Positions 8,614-17,260 of a DNA stretch of 64,000 nucleotides are shown here, piece by piece. A model generated the notes under the pieces. That model saw only the letters and a list, made by a program, of their open reading frames with translations, was not told the DNA's origin and ran no database searches. The first letter of the stretch is position 1, and every line of letters begins with the position of its first letter. The translations under genes were made by a program, and so were the position numbers. The stretch spans positions 62,001 to 126,000 of the forward strand of contig JAVKTQ010000005.1 in NCBI GenBank assembly GCA_031460455.1, in the 5' to 3' direction. This DNA is from Sporomusaceae bacterium (GTDB lineage Bacteria; Bacillota; Negativicutes; Sporomusales; UBA7701).

Positions 8614-9381
8614 ATGAAAAAGTGGCTGGCCTGCCTGTTGCTGGCGGCGTTCCTGCTTTCCGGCGCTGTGGCCTGGGCCCAGCCTGCCATTCCGCCCGCG
8701 CCCACCTCAGGCAGCCTCTTCGTCCGCGACTACGCCGGCGTCCTCAGCGAAGACGCCAAAACGAGGATCAACTTCCTCGGTTCCCAGCTAAAAGGCAAAA
8801 CAAAAGCCCACATCGTCGCCGTCGTCGTCAAAACCACCGACGGCGCGCCACCGGCCGAATACGCCCTCGCCATCCTCAGGCAGTGGGGCGTCGGCGACAA
8901 AACAAAAAACAACGGCGTCGTCATCCTCGTCGCCATCGACGACCGCGCCTCCCGCATCGAAGTCGGCTACGGCCTCGAAGGGCGGCTGCCCGACGCCAAA
9001 ACCGGCCGCATCCAGGACGAATACATGCTGCCCTACTTCCAGCGCGGCGACTACGACCGGGGCGTCTACAACGGCTACCTCGCCGTCGCCCAGGAAGCCG
9101 CCCAGGAATACGGCATCACCCTCGACGGCGACAAGAAGAAAACCCTCTCCCGGCCCCAGCCGGCGGGCGACGCCCCCTGGTGGGACGCCCTGCCCTGGTG
9201 GGGCAAGATCCTTCTCCTCGCCGGCGCCATCGGTCTCTTCATCCTCGACTGGGTCTTCTTCGGCGGCCAGTTCACCTGGCTCATCCTGTCCCTCCTCATG
9301 CGCCGCGGCGGTGGGGGAGGGGGGGGAGGAGGATTTGGCGGAGGGTCAGGCGGAGGCGGCGGCTCCGACCGCCGCTGGTGA
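8614..9381 (+). CDS. TPM domain protein (YgcG-like)
   Basis: A 255-residue protein with a signal peptide (about 1-22), an extracytoplasmic TPM domain (GSLFVRDYAGVLSEDAKTRI through GYGLEGRLPDAKTGRI and YNGYLAVAQEAAQEYG), a membrane helix near residues 200-220, and a cytoplasmic-side glycine tail that ends GGGSDRRW. TPM domains are related to phosphatase and photosystem-repair proteins. The glycine-rich tail is typical of YgcG-type members. It forms an operon with lemA and is followed directly by a palindromic repeat and an AYGGAC element. Confidence 0.88.
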   Translation: MKKWLACLLLAAFLLSGAVAWAQPAIPPAPTSGSLFVRDYAGVLSEDAKTRINFLGSQLKGKTKAHIVAVVVKTTDGAPPAEYALAILRQWGVGDKTKNNGVVILVAIDDRASRIEVGYGLEGRLPDAKTGRIQDEYMLPYFQRGDYDRGVYNGYLAVAQEAAQEYGITLDGDKKKTLSRPQPAGDAPWWDALPWWGKILLLAGAIGLFILDWVFFGGQFTWLILSLLMRRGGGGGGGGGFGGGSGGGGGSDRRW

Positions 9382-9388
9382 CAGCCAC

Positions 9389-9563
9389 GGCCGCCCATAA
9401 GGCCCCATCTGCGGCGTTGCTCCTCAGACCGCTTGCTTGCGTACGTCCGAGTACGCGGCGCGGCGCGCTCGCACCCTTTCGGGTATAAGCGATCACATCA
9501 ACGCTAAAGCGTTGTGTGTCTGCTTATCCGGTGCGCCTTGCATCTGGGACCTTCTGCGCGGCC
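9389..9563. repeat. dispersed palindromic repeat, family A, copy 1
   Basis: An imperfect large hairpin. Outer stem GGCCGC (9389-9394) pairs with GCGGCC (9558-9563). Inside are the shared core words CCCCATCTGCGGCG and CGCCTTGCATCTGGGA, and a CGTAC/GTACG inner stem. A 43-nt nested hairpin module (9485-9527) sits in the right arm. The same core occurs at 17.2, 26.0, 41.7 and 58.8 kb. Confidence 0.8.
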
Positions 9564-9610
9564 TAAGCCTATACAATGCTTTGACATCGCACTCTTTTCG
9601 CCGGAGGCGG

Positions 9611-9814
9611 CGGAGAACGCGGGCGTAGCGCCGTTGCGGAGGACGAGTACGCGCCGTTGGCGAAGCAGGCCGGTAACACGAACGTACGCCCGGCCATGGA
9701 CGGCCGGGCGAGGAGCCATCGGACACGGACGTCCGTTGGCGACGGTACGGCTGTGTCGGCCCGAACCTTACGGCGCGTTCGGCCGCAGCTTTGGCGCATA
9801 GCCCGCGTTCTCCG
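9611..9814 (+). ncRNA. TwoAYGGAY-like structured RNA element, copy 1
   Basis: Closing stem CGGAGAACGCGGGC (9611-9624) pairs perfectly with 9801-9814. Two inner hairpins carry loops ATGGAC (9696-9701, stem CGCCCGGCC/GGCCGGGCG) and ACGGAC (9725-9730, stem CGGAC/GTCCG). Two AYGGAY terminal loops are the hallmark of the orphan TwoAYGGAY RNA motif as I recall it. It lies 3' of, and in the orientation of, the TPM gene. Confidence 0.7.
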
Positions 9815-9895
9815 CGAGCCAACCTAGTACTGGAGGAAAACAAAACACAAAAGAGGCGTATCCGTCCGGATACGCCTCTTTTTCTATGCCAGTTG

Positions 9896-11311
9896 CTACC
9901 AGAGCCCGAGCACCTTCCACCAGGCGCCGCCGATGCCGATCCAGATCACCATATTGATCAGCGACACCACGAAGCCCAGCTTCCACCACGTCCCCTGGTC
10001 GACATAGCCCGCCCCGAAATAAATCGGCGCCGGGCCGGTCGCGTAATGCGTAAGGTTGGCGCACAGGTTCGAGAAATACGCCAGGATCAGCGCCACCAGG
10101 TACTTCGGCGCCCCGGCGGCCACGCAGATCGTCGCGAACGCCACATACATCGCCGTCACGTGGGCCGTCAGACTCGCGAAGCCGTAATGCGCGTACATAT
10201 AAATCACCGCCAGCACCAGCAGCGCCGGGAGCCAGTTTATGCCCGCCACCGCCGCGCCGGCCGCCTTCGCGAACCAGGGGATGAAGCCCAGCTTGAGAAG
10301 GAACCCCGACAGCGACACCAGGCTGCCCAACCAAAACATCGTATCCCAGGCCGCCTTCTCCTCGGTGATGTCCTGCCACTCCAGCACCTGGCACACCAGC
10401 ATCAGGCCGATGCACGACAACGCCACCAGCGTCGCATCCAGCTTGTTGATCGTCGCCGTCGCCCATAGCAGCAGCGCCAGGCAAAAGATCCCCGCCATCA
10501 GCTTCTCCGCCTTCGTCGTCGGGCCCATCTTCGCCAGCTCGGTGGCGGCCAGCTTCTTGATCTCCGGCGTCGCCTTCAGCTCGGGCGGATAGACCTTGAA
10601 CAGGAAATACGGAATGAGCAGCAGCGACACAATGCCGGGCACGCACGCCGCCAGCGCCCATAGGCCCCAGCTTATCTGGATGCCGAGAGCCTTCGACGCC
10701 AGCTCGGCCACCAGCGGGTTGGCCGCCATCGCCGTCATGAACATCGCCGACGTCACCGCGTTGCCCTGGAAGACCGACTGCATCAGATAAGCGCCGATGC
10801 GGCGGGCGGTCGGCCCCGGCGACGAATCGTACGCCAGGCAAAGGCTCTTCGTTATCGGGAAAAGCACGCCGCCCGCGCGGGCGGTATTCGACGGCGTCGC
10901 CGGCGCGATGATCAGATCGCTTAAAGCCAACGCATACGCCACCTTCAGGCTGCTGTCGCCGATCGCGTTGATCAGCGTATACGCGATCCTGCGCCCCAGG
11001 CCGGTCTTGATCAGCCCCTTGGCGAACAGGAAAGCCGACACCACCAGCCACACCGTCGTATTGCCGAACGCGCCGACCAGCAGATCGCCGATCTTCACCA
11101 CCCCGGCCAGCGCCGTCACGCACATGGCAATCAGACCGAGGGCCCCCAAAGGCAGCGGCGGGAAAATAAAAGCGACAATCGTGGCGACAAAAATAGCGAA
11201 TAAATGCCAGGCTGCGGGCTTGAGGCCCGCCGGTACGGGAATGAACCACAACACCAGTCCGATACAGACAACGGCGATACCTCGCCATGCGTTTTTGGAC
11301 AACTGTTTCAC
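9896..11311 (-). CDS. DASS-family (SLC13-type) divalent anion transporter
   Basis: A 471-residue polytopic protein with about 12 hydrophobic segments. It has the DASS family features: GNTTVWLVVSAFLFAKGL in the first half and the SNT-type substrate/sodium motifs (ATPSNTARAGG near residue 138, and the symmetric region NLTHYATGPAP near 420). Members import di- and tricarboxylates with sodium or by exchange. The GTG at 11311 was chosen from homology; its ribosome site is poor. A sigma-54 promoter lies upstream at 11400-11415 and a PrpR-like activator gene is divergent, so it is probably the uptake system of the CoA-transferase/lyase pathway at 13.6-15.7 kb. Confidence 0.88.
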   Translation of the reverse strand: MKQLSKNAWRGIAVVCIGLVLWFIPVPAGLKPAAWHLFAIFVATIVAFIFPPLPLGALGLIAMCVTALAGVVKIGDLLVGAFGNTTVWLVVSAFLFAKGLIKTGLGRRIAYTLINAIGDSSLKVAYALALSDLIIAPATPSNTARAGGVLFPITKSLCLAYDSSPGPTARRIGAYLMQSVFQGNAVTSAMFMTAMAANPLVAELASKALGIQISWGLWALAACVPGIVSLLLIPYFLFKVYPPELKATPEIKKLAATELAKMGPTTKAEKLMAGIFCLALLLWATATINKLDATLVALSCIGLMLVCQVLEWQDITEEKAAWDTMFWLGSLVSLSGFLLKLGFIPWFAKAAGAAVAGINWLPALLVLAVIYMYAHYGFASLTAHVTAMYVAFATICVAAGAPKYLVALILAYFSNLCANLTHYATGPAPIYFGAGYVDQGTWWKLGFVVSLINMVIWIGIGGAWWKVLGLW

Positions 11312-11399
11312 CCCTCTCGCTCAATACGGAAAACTTCCTGTTGCCTCCCCTCCGCCGCCACGGCCTTCATAACCCAATAAACTCCTTATTTCCTAATAA

Positions 11400-11415
11400 G
11401 CAAAAAACGTGCCAA
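11400..11415 (-). promoter_or_regulatory. sigma-54 promoter of the DASS transporter gene
   Basis: On the minus strand the sequence reads TTGGCACGTTTTTTGC, an excellent -24/-12 element with GG and GC separated by exactly 10 bp. It lies about 90 bp upstream of the transporter start, divergent from the activator gene. Confidence 0.85.
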
Positions 11416-11441
11416 GGAGGAAACTGGAAGATAACGGCAGC

Positions 11442-11473
11442 TCGGGACGCGGCAGGGACCGGCCGCATCCCGA
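11442..11473. promoter_or_regulatory. inverted repeat, candidate activator-binding site
   Basis: TCGGGACGCGGC (11442-11453) is mirrored by GCCGCATCCCGA (11462-11473) with one mismatch and an 8-bp spacer. It lies between the divergent transporter and activator genes, upstream of the -24 box, and has no T-run, so it is more likely an operator or enhancer than a terminator. Confidence 0.4.
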
Positions 11474-11593
11474 ATCTGAGACTATATGGCCCGGACATGA
11501 AACAAAAATGAGAGTCGCCGGCAGGACTTCGCCGCGCCGTCAAGAAAGAAGGGAAATAATTACAACAAATATATTAACGCGAAGGAGACGCCC

Positions 11594-13507
11594 ATGCATC
11601 GCATCGTTCTCGTTTCCCCGTTCCGCGACCTGTCACTGCTGGCCCGCTCGGCGGCCGAAGAGCTGGGCATCGCCCTGGAAGTCCACGAAGGCTCGATGGA
11701 CCAGTCCGGGGAAGTGGTCAGGAAATGCCTTGCCGGCCTGCCGGTCGACGTATTCGTCAGCCGGGGCGGCACCGCCGCCTACATAGCCTCCTGCACCGAC
11801 ATCCCCGTCGTCAGCATGGACACCGGCCCCTTCGACATAATGGCCTGTTGCCTGGAAGCGCGCGAGCTGTCGCCCAACATCGCCGTCACCTCCTACTGGC
11901 CGCTCACCGGGCTCGACCTCCTCGAAAAAGTCCTCGGCGCCTCCATCACCAACATCAACTTCACAACCCTCGCCGACCTGGAGGAAAAAATCATCGCCCT
12001 CGCCCACAGCGGCCATTACTGCGTCGTCGGCGGCGGCCCCACCGTCACCTACGCCCAGAACAACGGCCTGCCCAGCGTCTTCCTGCGCACCAGCCGCGAA
12101 ACGGTCTCCGACGCCCTCATCAAAGCCCGCGACCTTGCCAAACTCCGGCGGGACGAAAAAGCGAAAGCCTTCCGTCTCAAAGCCATCCTCGATTCCGTCT
12201 ATGACGGCATCATCGCCATCGACGCAGCCGGCAAAATCGAAGTATTCAACCGCGCCGCCGAGCGCATCCTCGGCCTCAGCGCCGCCAGGACCCTCGGCCG
12301 GGCCGTCAAAACCGTCATCCCCACATCCAGGCTCGAAAGCGTCCTCCAACTCCACCAGGCCGAGATCGGCGAAATCCAGGAAATCGGCGACGTCCGCATC
12401 GTCACCAACCGCATCCCCGTCACCGACGGCCGCGCCACCATCGGCGCCGTCGCCACCTTCCAGGACGTATCCGGCGTCGTCCACGCCGAGCGCAACGTCC
12501 GCAAACAGCTCACCGGCAGCCAGTTCCGGGCCCGCTTCTCCTTCGCCGACATCGTCGGCCTCTCGCCCGTCATCCAGGAACGCAAGCGGCTCGCCAAAAG
12601 CTTCGCCGCCTCCGACCTCACCGTCCTCATCTACGGCCCCTCCGGCACCGGCAAAGAACTGTTCGCCCAAAGCATCCACCTCGCCAGCCGGCGGCGCGGC
12701 CACCCCTTCGTCGCCGTCAACTGCGGCGCCCTGCCCCCCTCGCTCCTGGAAAGCGAACTGTTCGGCTACGAAGAAGGCGCCTTCACCGGCGCCAGGCGCA
12801 AAGGCAAGCACGGCCTGTTCGAGCTCGCCCACGGCGGCACCATCTTCCTCGACGAAGTCGAAGCCATCCCCGTCGAGCTCCAGGGGCGGCTGCTCCGCGT
12901 CCTCCAGGAGCGCGAAGTCCTCAGAGTCGGCGGCGAAAGCATCGTCTCCGTCGACATCCGCGTCGTCGCCGCCACCAACACCCCGCCCAGGGAACTGCTC
13001 GCCACCGGCAAAATCCGCGCCGACCTCTTCTACCGGCTCAACGTCCTCTACCTCGAGCTGCCCGCCCTCGCCGAGCGCAAGGAAGACATCCCCGACCTCT
13101 GCCGCCACTTCCTGCCGGGCGCCGTCATCGACGAAGCAGGCTGGTTCCGGGAAATGCTCCCCTACCTCGAAAACTACTCCTGGCCCGGCAACGTCCGCGA
13201 ACTCTACAACTTCGTCCAGCGCCTCGCCTTCTTCCAGGCCGGCTACGGCGGCGCCGACGCCAGGAGCCTGCTCGCGGCCATCGCCCCCAACATCCTCGAA
13301 GAGGCGGTCGCCGCCGACGGCGCAATCCCGCGCGGCGACCTGCGCCAGGAACTCGCGCGCAGCGAAATGGCGAAAATCGCCGCCGTCCTCAAAAACTCCG
13401 CCACCGCCCAGGAAGCCGCCGACCGCCTCGGCATCGGCCGCTCCACCCTCTGGCGCAAGCTCAAACAATACCGCGAAAAAACCGCCGGCCGCGATCCGCT
13501 GTCGTGA
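11594..13507 (+). CDS. PrpR-like sigma-54-dependent transcriptional activator
   Basis: A 637-residue protein with the enhancer-binding-protein layout: PrpR_N sensory domain (about 1-180), PAS domain (about 195-300), AAA+ sigma-54 interaction domain (about 318-545) and a Fis-type helix-turn-helix (about 600-632, TAQEAADRLGIGRSTLWRKL). Walker A is GPSGTGKE near 348, the sigma-54 contact loop GAFTGA is intact near 395, and Walker B is GTIFLDE. PrpR_N domains sense small organic acids or their CoA-pathway products. Both neighbouring transcription units carry perfect -24/-12 promoters, so they are the likely targets. AGGAG lies 7 nt before the ATG. Confidence 0.92.
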   Translation: MHRIVLVSPFRDLSLLARSAAEELGIALEVHEGSMDQSGEVVRKCLAGLPVDVFVSRGGTAAYIASCTDIPVVSMDTGPFDIMACCLEARELSPNIAVTSYWPLTGLDLLEKVLGASITNINFTTLADLEEKIIALAHSGHYCVVGGGPTVTYAQNNGLPSVFLRTSRETVSDALIKARDLAKLRRDEKAKAFRLKAILDSVYDGIIAIDAAGKIEVFNRAAERILGLSAARTLGRAVKTVIPTSRLESVLQLHQAEIGEIQEIGDVRIVTNRIPVTDGRATIGAVATFQDVSGVVHAERNVRKQLTGSQFRARFSFADIVGLSPVIQERKRLAKSFAASDLTVLIYGPSGTGKELFAQSIHLASRRRGHPFVAVNCGALPPSLLESELFGYEEGAFTGARRKGKHGLFELAHGGTIFLDEVEAIPVELQGRLLRVLQEREVLRVGGESIVSVDIRVVAATNTPPRELLATGKIRADLFYRLNVLYLELPALAERKEDIPDLCRHFLPGAVIDEAGWFREMLPYLENYSWPGNVRELYNFVQRLAFFQAGYGGADARSLLAAIAPNILEEAVAADGAIPRGDLRQELARSEMAKIAAVLKNSATAQEAADRLGIGRSTLWRKLKQYREKTAGRDPLS

Positions 13508-13535
13508 GAACGGCCGGGTAATCCTCCTCCCCGTC

Positions 13536-13552
13536 TTGGCACAGTATTTGCA
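13536..13552 (+). promoter_or_regulatory. sigma-54 promoter of the CoA-transferase operon
   Basis: TTGGCACAGTATTTGCA matches the -24/-12 consensus, with GG at 13538-13539 and GC at 13550-13551 and 10 bp between. The next gene starts at 13596 with GGGGAGG upstream. Confidence 0.9.
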
Positions 13553-13595
13553 TCATATAATCACATACCGCAATAGAAAACGGGGAGGAAACGAT

Positions 13596-14795
13596 ATGGA
13601 AACAAGACGCGGCGCCCTGCAGGGTTTGACCGTCCTCGACATGACAAGAGTGCTCGCCGGCCCGTTCGCCGGGATGATAATGGCCGACATGGGGGCCAAC
13701 GTCATCAAAGTCGAAGAACCGGAAAAAGGCGCCGACGAACGGCACATGGGCCCCTTCCAGAACGGCGAAAGCGCCTACTTCATGAACCTCAACCGCAACA
13801 AGCGCGGCATCACCGTCAACCTCAAAGCCCCCACAGGCAAGGAACTCTTCCGCCAGCTCGTCCAAAAAGCCGACATCGTCCTCGAAAACTTCCGGCCCGG
13901 CACCATGGAAAAACTCGGCCTCGGCTACGAAGACCTCCAAAAAATCAACCCCCGCATAATCTACGCCGCCATCTCCGGCTTCGGCCACTACGGCCCCTAC
14001 AAGGACCGGCCCGGCTACGACATAATCTCCCAGGCCATGAGCGGCCTCATGAGCACCACCGGCTGGCCCGGCGGCGAACCCACCCGCACCGGCACCGCCA
14101 TGGGCGACGTCCTCGGCGGGCTCTCCTGCGTCATCGGCATCCTCGCCGCCGTCCACAACCGCAGCCTCACCGGCGAAGGCCAGAAAGTCGACGTCGCCCT
14201 CGTCGACTCCGCCGTCGCCAGCCTCGAAATCATCAACATGATCTACCTCACCGAAAAACGCATCCCCCAGCGTATCGGCAACCGCTACGAATCAACCTAC
14301 CCCTACGACTCCTTCAAAGCCGCCGACGGCAGCCTCGTCATCGGCACCGCCAACGACAAACTGTGGCAGAACCTCTGCGCCCTCATGCAGCGCCCCGACC
14401 TCGCCGCCAAACAGGAATGGGCCCGTGTCCGCGACCGGGTGCAGAACCACGCCGCCGTCAAAATCGAAGTCGAAAACTGGACCGTGCAGCACAAAGTCGC
14501 CGACCTCGTCGACATGCTCCTCGCCGCCGGCGTCCCCGCCGCACCCATCAACAACATCGAGCAAGTCGTCAACGACCCCCACATTGCCGGCGCCCGCGAA
14601 ATGTTCGTCGAAATCGACCACCCCAAAGCAGGCAAACTCAAAATCACCGGCTCGCACATCAAAATGTCCGCCACCCCGCCCTCCATCCGCGTCCCCTCGC
14701 CGGCCCTCGGCGAGCACAACGCCGCCGTCCTCGGCGAACTCCTCGGGCTGAACGGCGAACAGGTTGCCGGGCTGAAAGCCGACGGAGCCATCTGA
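13596..14795 (+). CDS. class III (CaiB/BaiF) CoA-transferase
   Basis: A 399-residue family III CoA-transferase. The N-terminus (GALQGLTVLDMTRVLAGPFA, then MIMADMGANVIKVEEP) is the CoA-binding Rossmann region; LNRNKRGITVNLK follows; GDVLGGL near residue 171 holds the expected catalytic Asp. These enzymes move CoA from a donor such as succinyl-CoA or acetyl-CoA to a free carboxylic acid via an enzyme anhydride. The human relative SUGCT activates glutarate and 3-hydroxy-3-methylglutarate. With an HMG-CoA-lyase-type enzyme 16 bp downstream, a dicarboxylate activation role is likely. Transcribed from the sigma-54 promoter at 13536. Confidence 0.9.
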   Translation: METRRGALQGLTVLDMTRVLAGPFAGMIMADMGANVIKVEEPEKGADERHMGPFQNGESAYFMNLNRNKRGITVNLKAPTGKELFRQLVQKADIVLENFRPGTMEKLGLGYEDLQKINPRIIYAAISGFGHYGPYKDRPGYDIISQAMSGLMSTTGWPGGEPTRTGTAMGDVLGGLSCVIGILAAVHNRSLTGEGQKVDVALVDSAVASLEIINMIYLTEKRIPQRIGNRYESTYPYDSFKAADGSLVIGTANDKLWQNLCALMQRPDLAAKQEWARVRDRVQNHAAVKIEVENWTVQHKVADLVDMLLAAGVPAAPINNIEQVVNDPHIAGAREMFVEIDHPKAGKLKITGSHIKMSATPPSIRVPSPALGEHNAAVLGELLGLNGEQVAGLKADGAI

Positions 14796-14811
14796 GCAGG
14801 AGGCGAAAACC

Positions 14812-15720
14812 GTGAAAATCCCCCAAAACGTCGAAATCATCGAAGTAGGCCCGCGCGACGGCTTCCAGAACATCAAAACCCCCATCCCCACCGACGTCAA
14901 GCACGAAATCATCGCCGCCGTCATCGCCGCCGGCGTCAAAAACCTCGAAGTAACCTCCTTCGTCCACCCCAAAGCCATCCCCCAGATGGCCGACGCCGCC
15001 GAAGTTGCCCGCGCCGCCGTCGCCAGGCGGGAGGCCGACAGCCTCCGCCTCTTCGCCCTCGTCCCCAACCTCACCGGCGCCCGGAAAGCCTACGACTGCG
15101 GCCTCCGCGAAGTCACCTGCGTCATCTCCGCCAGCGAACGCCACAACCTCGCCAACATCAACCGCACCCGCGAGCAATCCCTTCAGGACCTCGCCGGCAT
15201 AACCGCTGAGCTCCCCGGCCTCAAAATCCGCCTCGCCGCCGCCACCTCCTTCGGCTGCCCCTTCGCCGGCCCGGTGGCGGAAAAAGACGTCTTCAGCCTC
15301 GTCGAGGCCGCCGTCGCCGCCGGCGCTTGCTCCGTCGCCCTCTGCGACACCATCGGCGTCGCCAACCCGCTGCAGGTATACCGGCTTAGCCAGCGCTTCC
15401 TCGCCGCCTTCCCCGCCGTGCCCGTCGCCCTCCATCTCCACGACACCCGCGGCATGGGCCTCGCCAACACCCTTGCCGGCCTCGAAGCCGGCATAACCAC
15501 CTTCGAAACCGCCATCGGCGGCCTCGGCGGCTGCCCGTTCGCCCCCGGCGCGGCCGGCAACACCGCCACCGAAGACCTGCTCAACATGCTCCGCGCCATG
15601 GGCGTCGCCACCGGCGTCGACCTCGACCGCTACCTCGCCGCCGTCGCCATCGTCAAAGAAAAAATCCAGCCCACCCTTACCGGCCACATGGCGAGCGCCT
15701 GCTCGTACCCAGGTCTGTAA
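14812..15720 (+). CDS. hydroxymethylglutaryl-CoA lyase family enzyme
   Basis: A 302-residue TIM-barrel lyase of the HMGL type. It opens with IEVGPRDGFQNIKT, the DRE-TIM metal and substrate motif, carries VTSFVHPKAIPQM, LCDTIGVANP and HLHDTRGMGLAN (metal-ligand histidines), and has the HMGL signature GLGGCPFAPGAAGN with the catalytic Cys near 241. It should split HMG-CoA, or a close analogue, to acetyl-CoA and a ketone-body acid. GTG start with GGAGG 8 nt upstream. Second gene of the sigma-54 operon; an AYGGAC element and then a terminator follow. Confidence 0.9.
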   Translation: MKIPQNVEIIEVGPRDGFQNIKTPIPTDVKHEIIAAVIAAGVKNLEVTSFVHPKAIPQMADAAEVARAAVARREADSLRLFALVPNLTGARKAYDCGLREVTCVISASERHNLANINRTREQSLQDLAGITAELPGLKIRLAAATSFGCPFAGPVAEKDVFSLVEAAVAAGACSVALCDTIGVANPLQVYRLSQRFLAAFPAVPVALHLHDTRGMGLANTLAGLEAGITTFETAIGGLGGCPFAPGAAGNTATEDLLNMLRAMGVATGVDLDRYLAAVAIVKEKIQPTLTGHMASACSYPGL

Positions 15721-15742
15721 ACTGTTAAAAGGACCGCGGCGT

Positions 15743-15947
15743 CCCCGGGCATCGGGGCAACCACGGTTAGCGAGGACGGCGGCCGCTACTTGGCGAGAGA
15801 GCCGGTAACAGCACCGCACGAGCCGCCATGGACGGCGGCGAGAACCGACACTCGGACATGGACGTCCGTGTGGCGGTGGTGCGGTGCTGTCGGCGACGAG
15901 CCTAGTAAGTCCGCCGCCCGCAGCGGGTGGGTGACCCGATGCCGGGG
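15743..15947 (+). ncRNA. TwoAYGGAY-like structured RNA element, copy 2
   Basis: Outer arms 15743-15756 and 15935-15947 pair (CCCCGGGCATCGGG against CCCGATGCCGGGG, one bulge). The inner stem ACAGCACCGCA/TGCGGTGCTGT encloses two hairpins, both with loop ATGGAC (15828-15833, stem GCCGCC/GGCGGC; 15858-15863, stem CGGAC/GTCCG). It lies between the HMG-CoA-lyase stop codon and the terminator at 15990, so it is inside the operon's 3' untranslated region. Confidence 0.7.
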
Positions 15948-15989
15948 AACAGCCGCGTGGAAAAACTGTTAGACCTGTTACCCTCAAGA

Positions 15990-16019
15990 CCTCTGCATAC
16001 TTGCGGAGGCTTATTTTTT
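15990..16019 (+). terminator. terminator of the CoA-transferase/lyase operon
   Basis: Stem CCTCTGCA/TGCGGAGG (one mismatch) with a 4-nt loop, then CTTATTTTTTG. Confidence 0.75.
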
Positions 16020-16159
16020 GCTGCCTGCAGTCCCTCCAAGAAAGCACCATAACAAATTCTTCCCTCCTCGTTCCCCGGTGGCAGAATCCCCTCCGTCGCA
16101 TATCATAATGTGCGTTAAAAACCGGCCCGCCGCCGGCAGGCCGAACAGGAGGATAATAC

Positions 16160-17260
16160 ATGAGCGAGGGAAAAATCCGTCACCTCTTTCCGGGCGGCAA
16201 CACGCCCCAGGGCTTCTTCTCCTACTACAACTACATAATCCCGGCCGACGCCAGACGCATCTTCATCATGAAAGGCGGACCGGGGACGGGGAAAAGCACC
16301 TTCATGCGCCGGATGGGGGAGCAGCTCTGCGCCCGCGGCTTCGACATCGAGCATCACCATTGCTCCAGCGACAACGGCTCCCTTGACGGCGTCGTCGTCC
16401 CCGCCCTCGGCGTCGCCTTCATCGACGGCACCGCCCCCCACGTCGTCGACCCCCGCCACCCCGGCTGCGTCGACGAAATCATCCACCTCGGCGACTTCTG
16501 GAACGAGGGCGGCATGGTCGCCAACAAACGGCAGATAATAGCCTGCACCGCCGAAATAAGCACCAGCTTCCAGCGCGCCTACCGCCTCCTCCGCGCCGCC
16601 AAAGCCCTCTACGACGACTGGGAAGCCGCCAACGCCGAAGCCCTCGACCACGCCGCCGCCAACGACCGGGCCCGGCAGCTCCTCGCCGCCGTCTTCGGCA
16701 GCCGCGACACCGTAGGCGCCGGCCGCCTCCGCAAACTCTTCGCCTCCGCCATCACCCCCGACGGCATGGTCAACTACCTCGACACCTCCGTCTGGCCCGC
16801 CGGCCGCTGCTTCGTCGTCACCGGCGACCCCGGCTGCGGCAAAAGCACCCTCGTCCGCAAAGTCGTCGACGCCGCCCTCGCCAAAGGGCTCGACGTCGAA
16901 GCCTTCTACTGCCCCCTCGACCCTGAAAAACCCGAACACGCCGTCATCCCCGCTCTCGATGTCGCCGTCACCACCTCCTTCCTGCCGCACCCCTACCACG
17001 CCGCCCGCCAGCCCGAGCTCACCATCGACATGGGCGAATGCCGGCGAAGCGACACCGTCGCCACCCGCGCCGCCGCCGTCACCTACGACCAGGACCTTTT
17101 CTGGGAACTGTTCGTCAAAAGCGTCGCCTGCATCAAACGCGCCAAAACCCTCCACGACGAACTCGAAACCTACTACGTCCCGAACATGAACTTCGCGGAG
17201 ATCGAAAAACTCTGGCAACAGACGCTCAATCGCGTGCTATCTTACCAGGGCAGCCGTTGA
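16160..17260 (+). CDS. ATPase with two P-loop domains (PRK06851-like)
   Basis: A 366-residue soluble protein made of two similar NTPase halves. Walker A sequences are GGPGTGKST (near residue 38) and GDPGCGKST (near 222). Each half is followed by a conserved block about a bound substrate class (HHHCSSDNGSLDGVVVPALG; CPLDPEKPEHAVIPALDV). This layout matches a conserved but uncharacterised Firmicutes ATPase family. The last codons (AGC CGT TGA) lie inside a family-A palindromic repeat, which therefore supplies the stop codon. Confidence 0.8.
   Translation: MSEGKIRHLFPGGNTPQGFFSYYNYIIPADARRIFIMKGGPGTGKSTFMRRMGEQLCARGFDIEHHHCSSDNGSLDGVVVPALGVAFIDGTAPHVVDPRHPGCVDEIIHLGDFWNEGGMVANKRQIIACTAEISTSFQRAYRLLRAAKALYDDWEAANAEALDHAAANDRARQLLAAVFGSRDTVGAGRLRKLFASAITPDGMVNYLDTSVWPAGRCFVVTGDPGCGKSTLVRKVVDAALAKGLDVEAFYCPLDPEKPEHAVIPALDVAVTTSFLPHPYHAARQPELTIDMGECRRSDTVATRAAAVTYDQDLFWELFVKSVACIKRAKTLHDELETYYVPNMNFAEIEKLWQQTLNRVLSYQGSR

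Noticed and set aside
9768-11324. A 518-residue minus-strand frame overlapping the DASS transporter
   Set aside because: It shows low-complexity Gly/Arg/Asp sequence in a frame shifted from the transporter, which itself has complete family motifs.
11633-13468. A 611-residue open frame on the minus strand opposite the PrpR-like activator
   Set aside because: It is a by-product of GC-rich codon use; the acidic, Gly-rich translation has no recognisable domain, while the plus strand carries complete functional motifs.
12135-13595. A long upstream extension in frame with the CoA-transferase gene
   Set aside because: The Ser/Pro/Ala-rich extension lies over the activator gene in another frame, and a ribosome site and sigma-54 promoter sit just before the true start at 13596.
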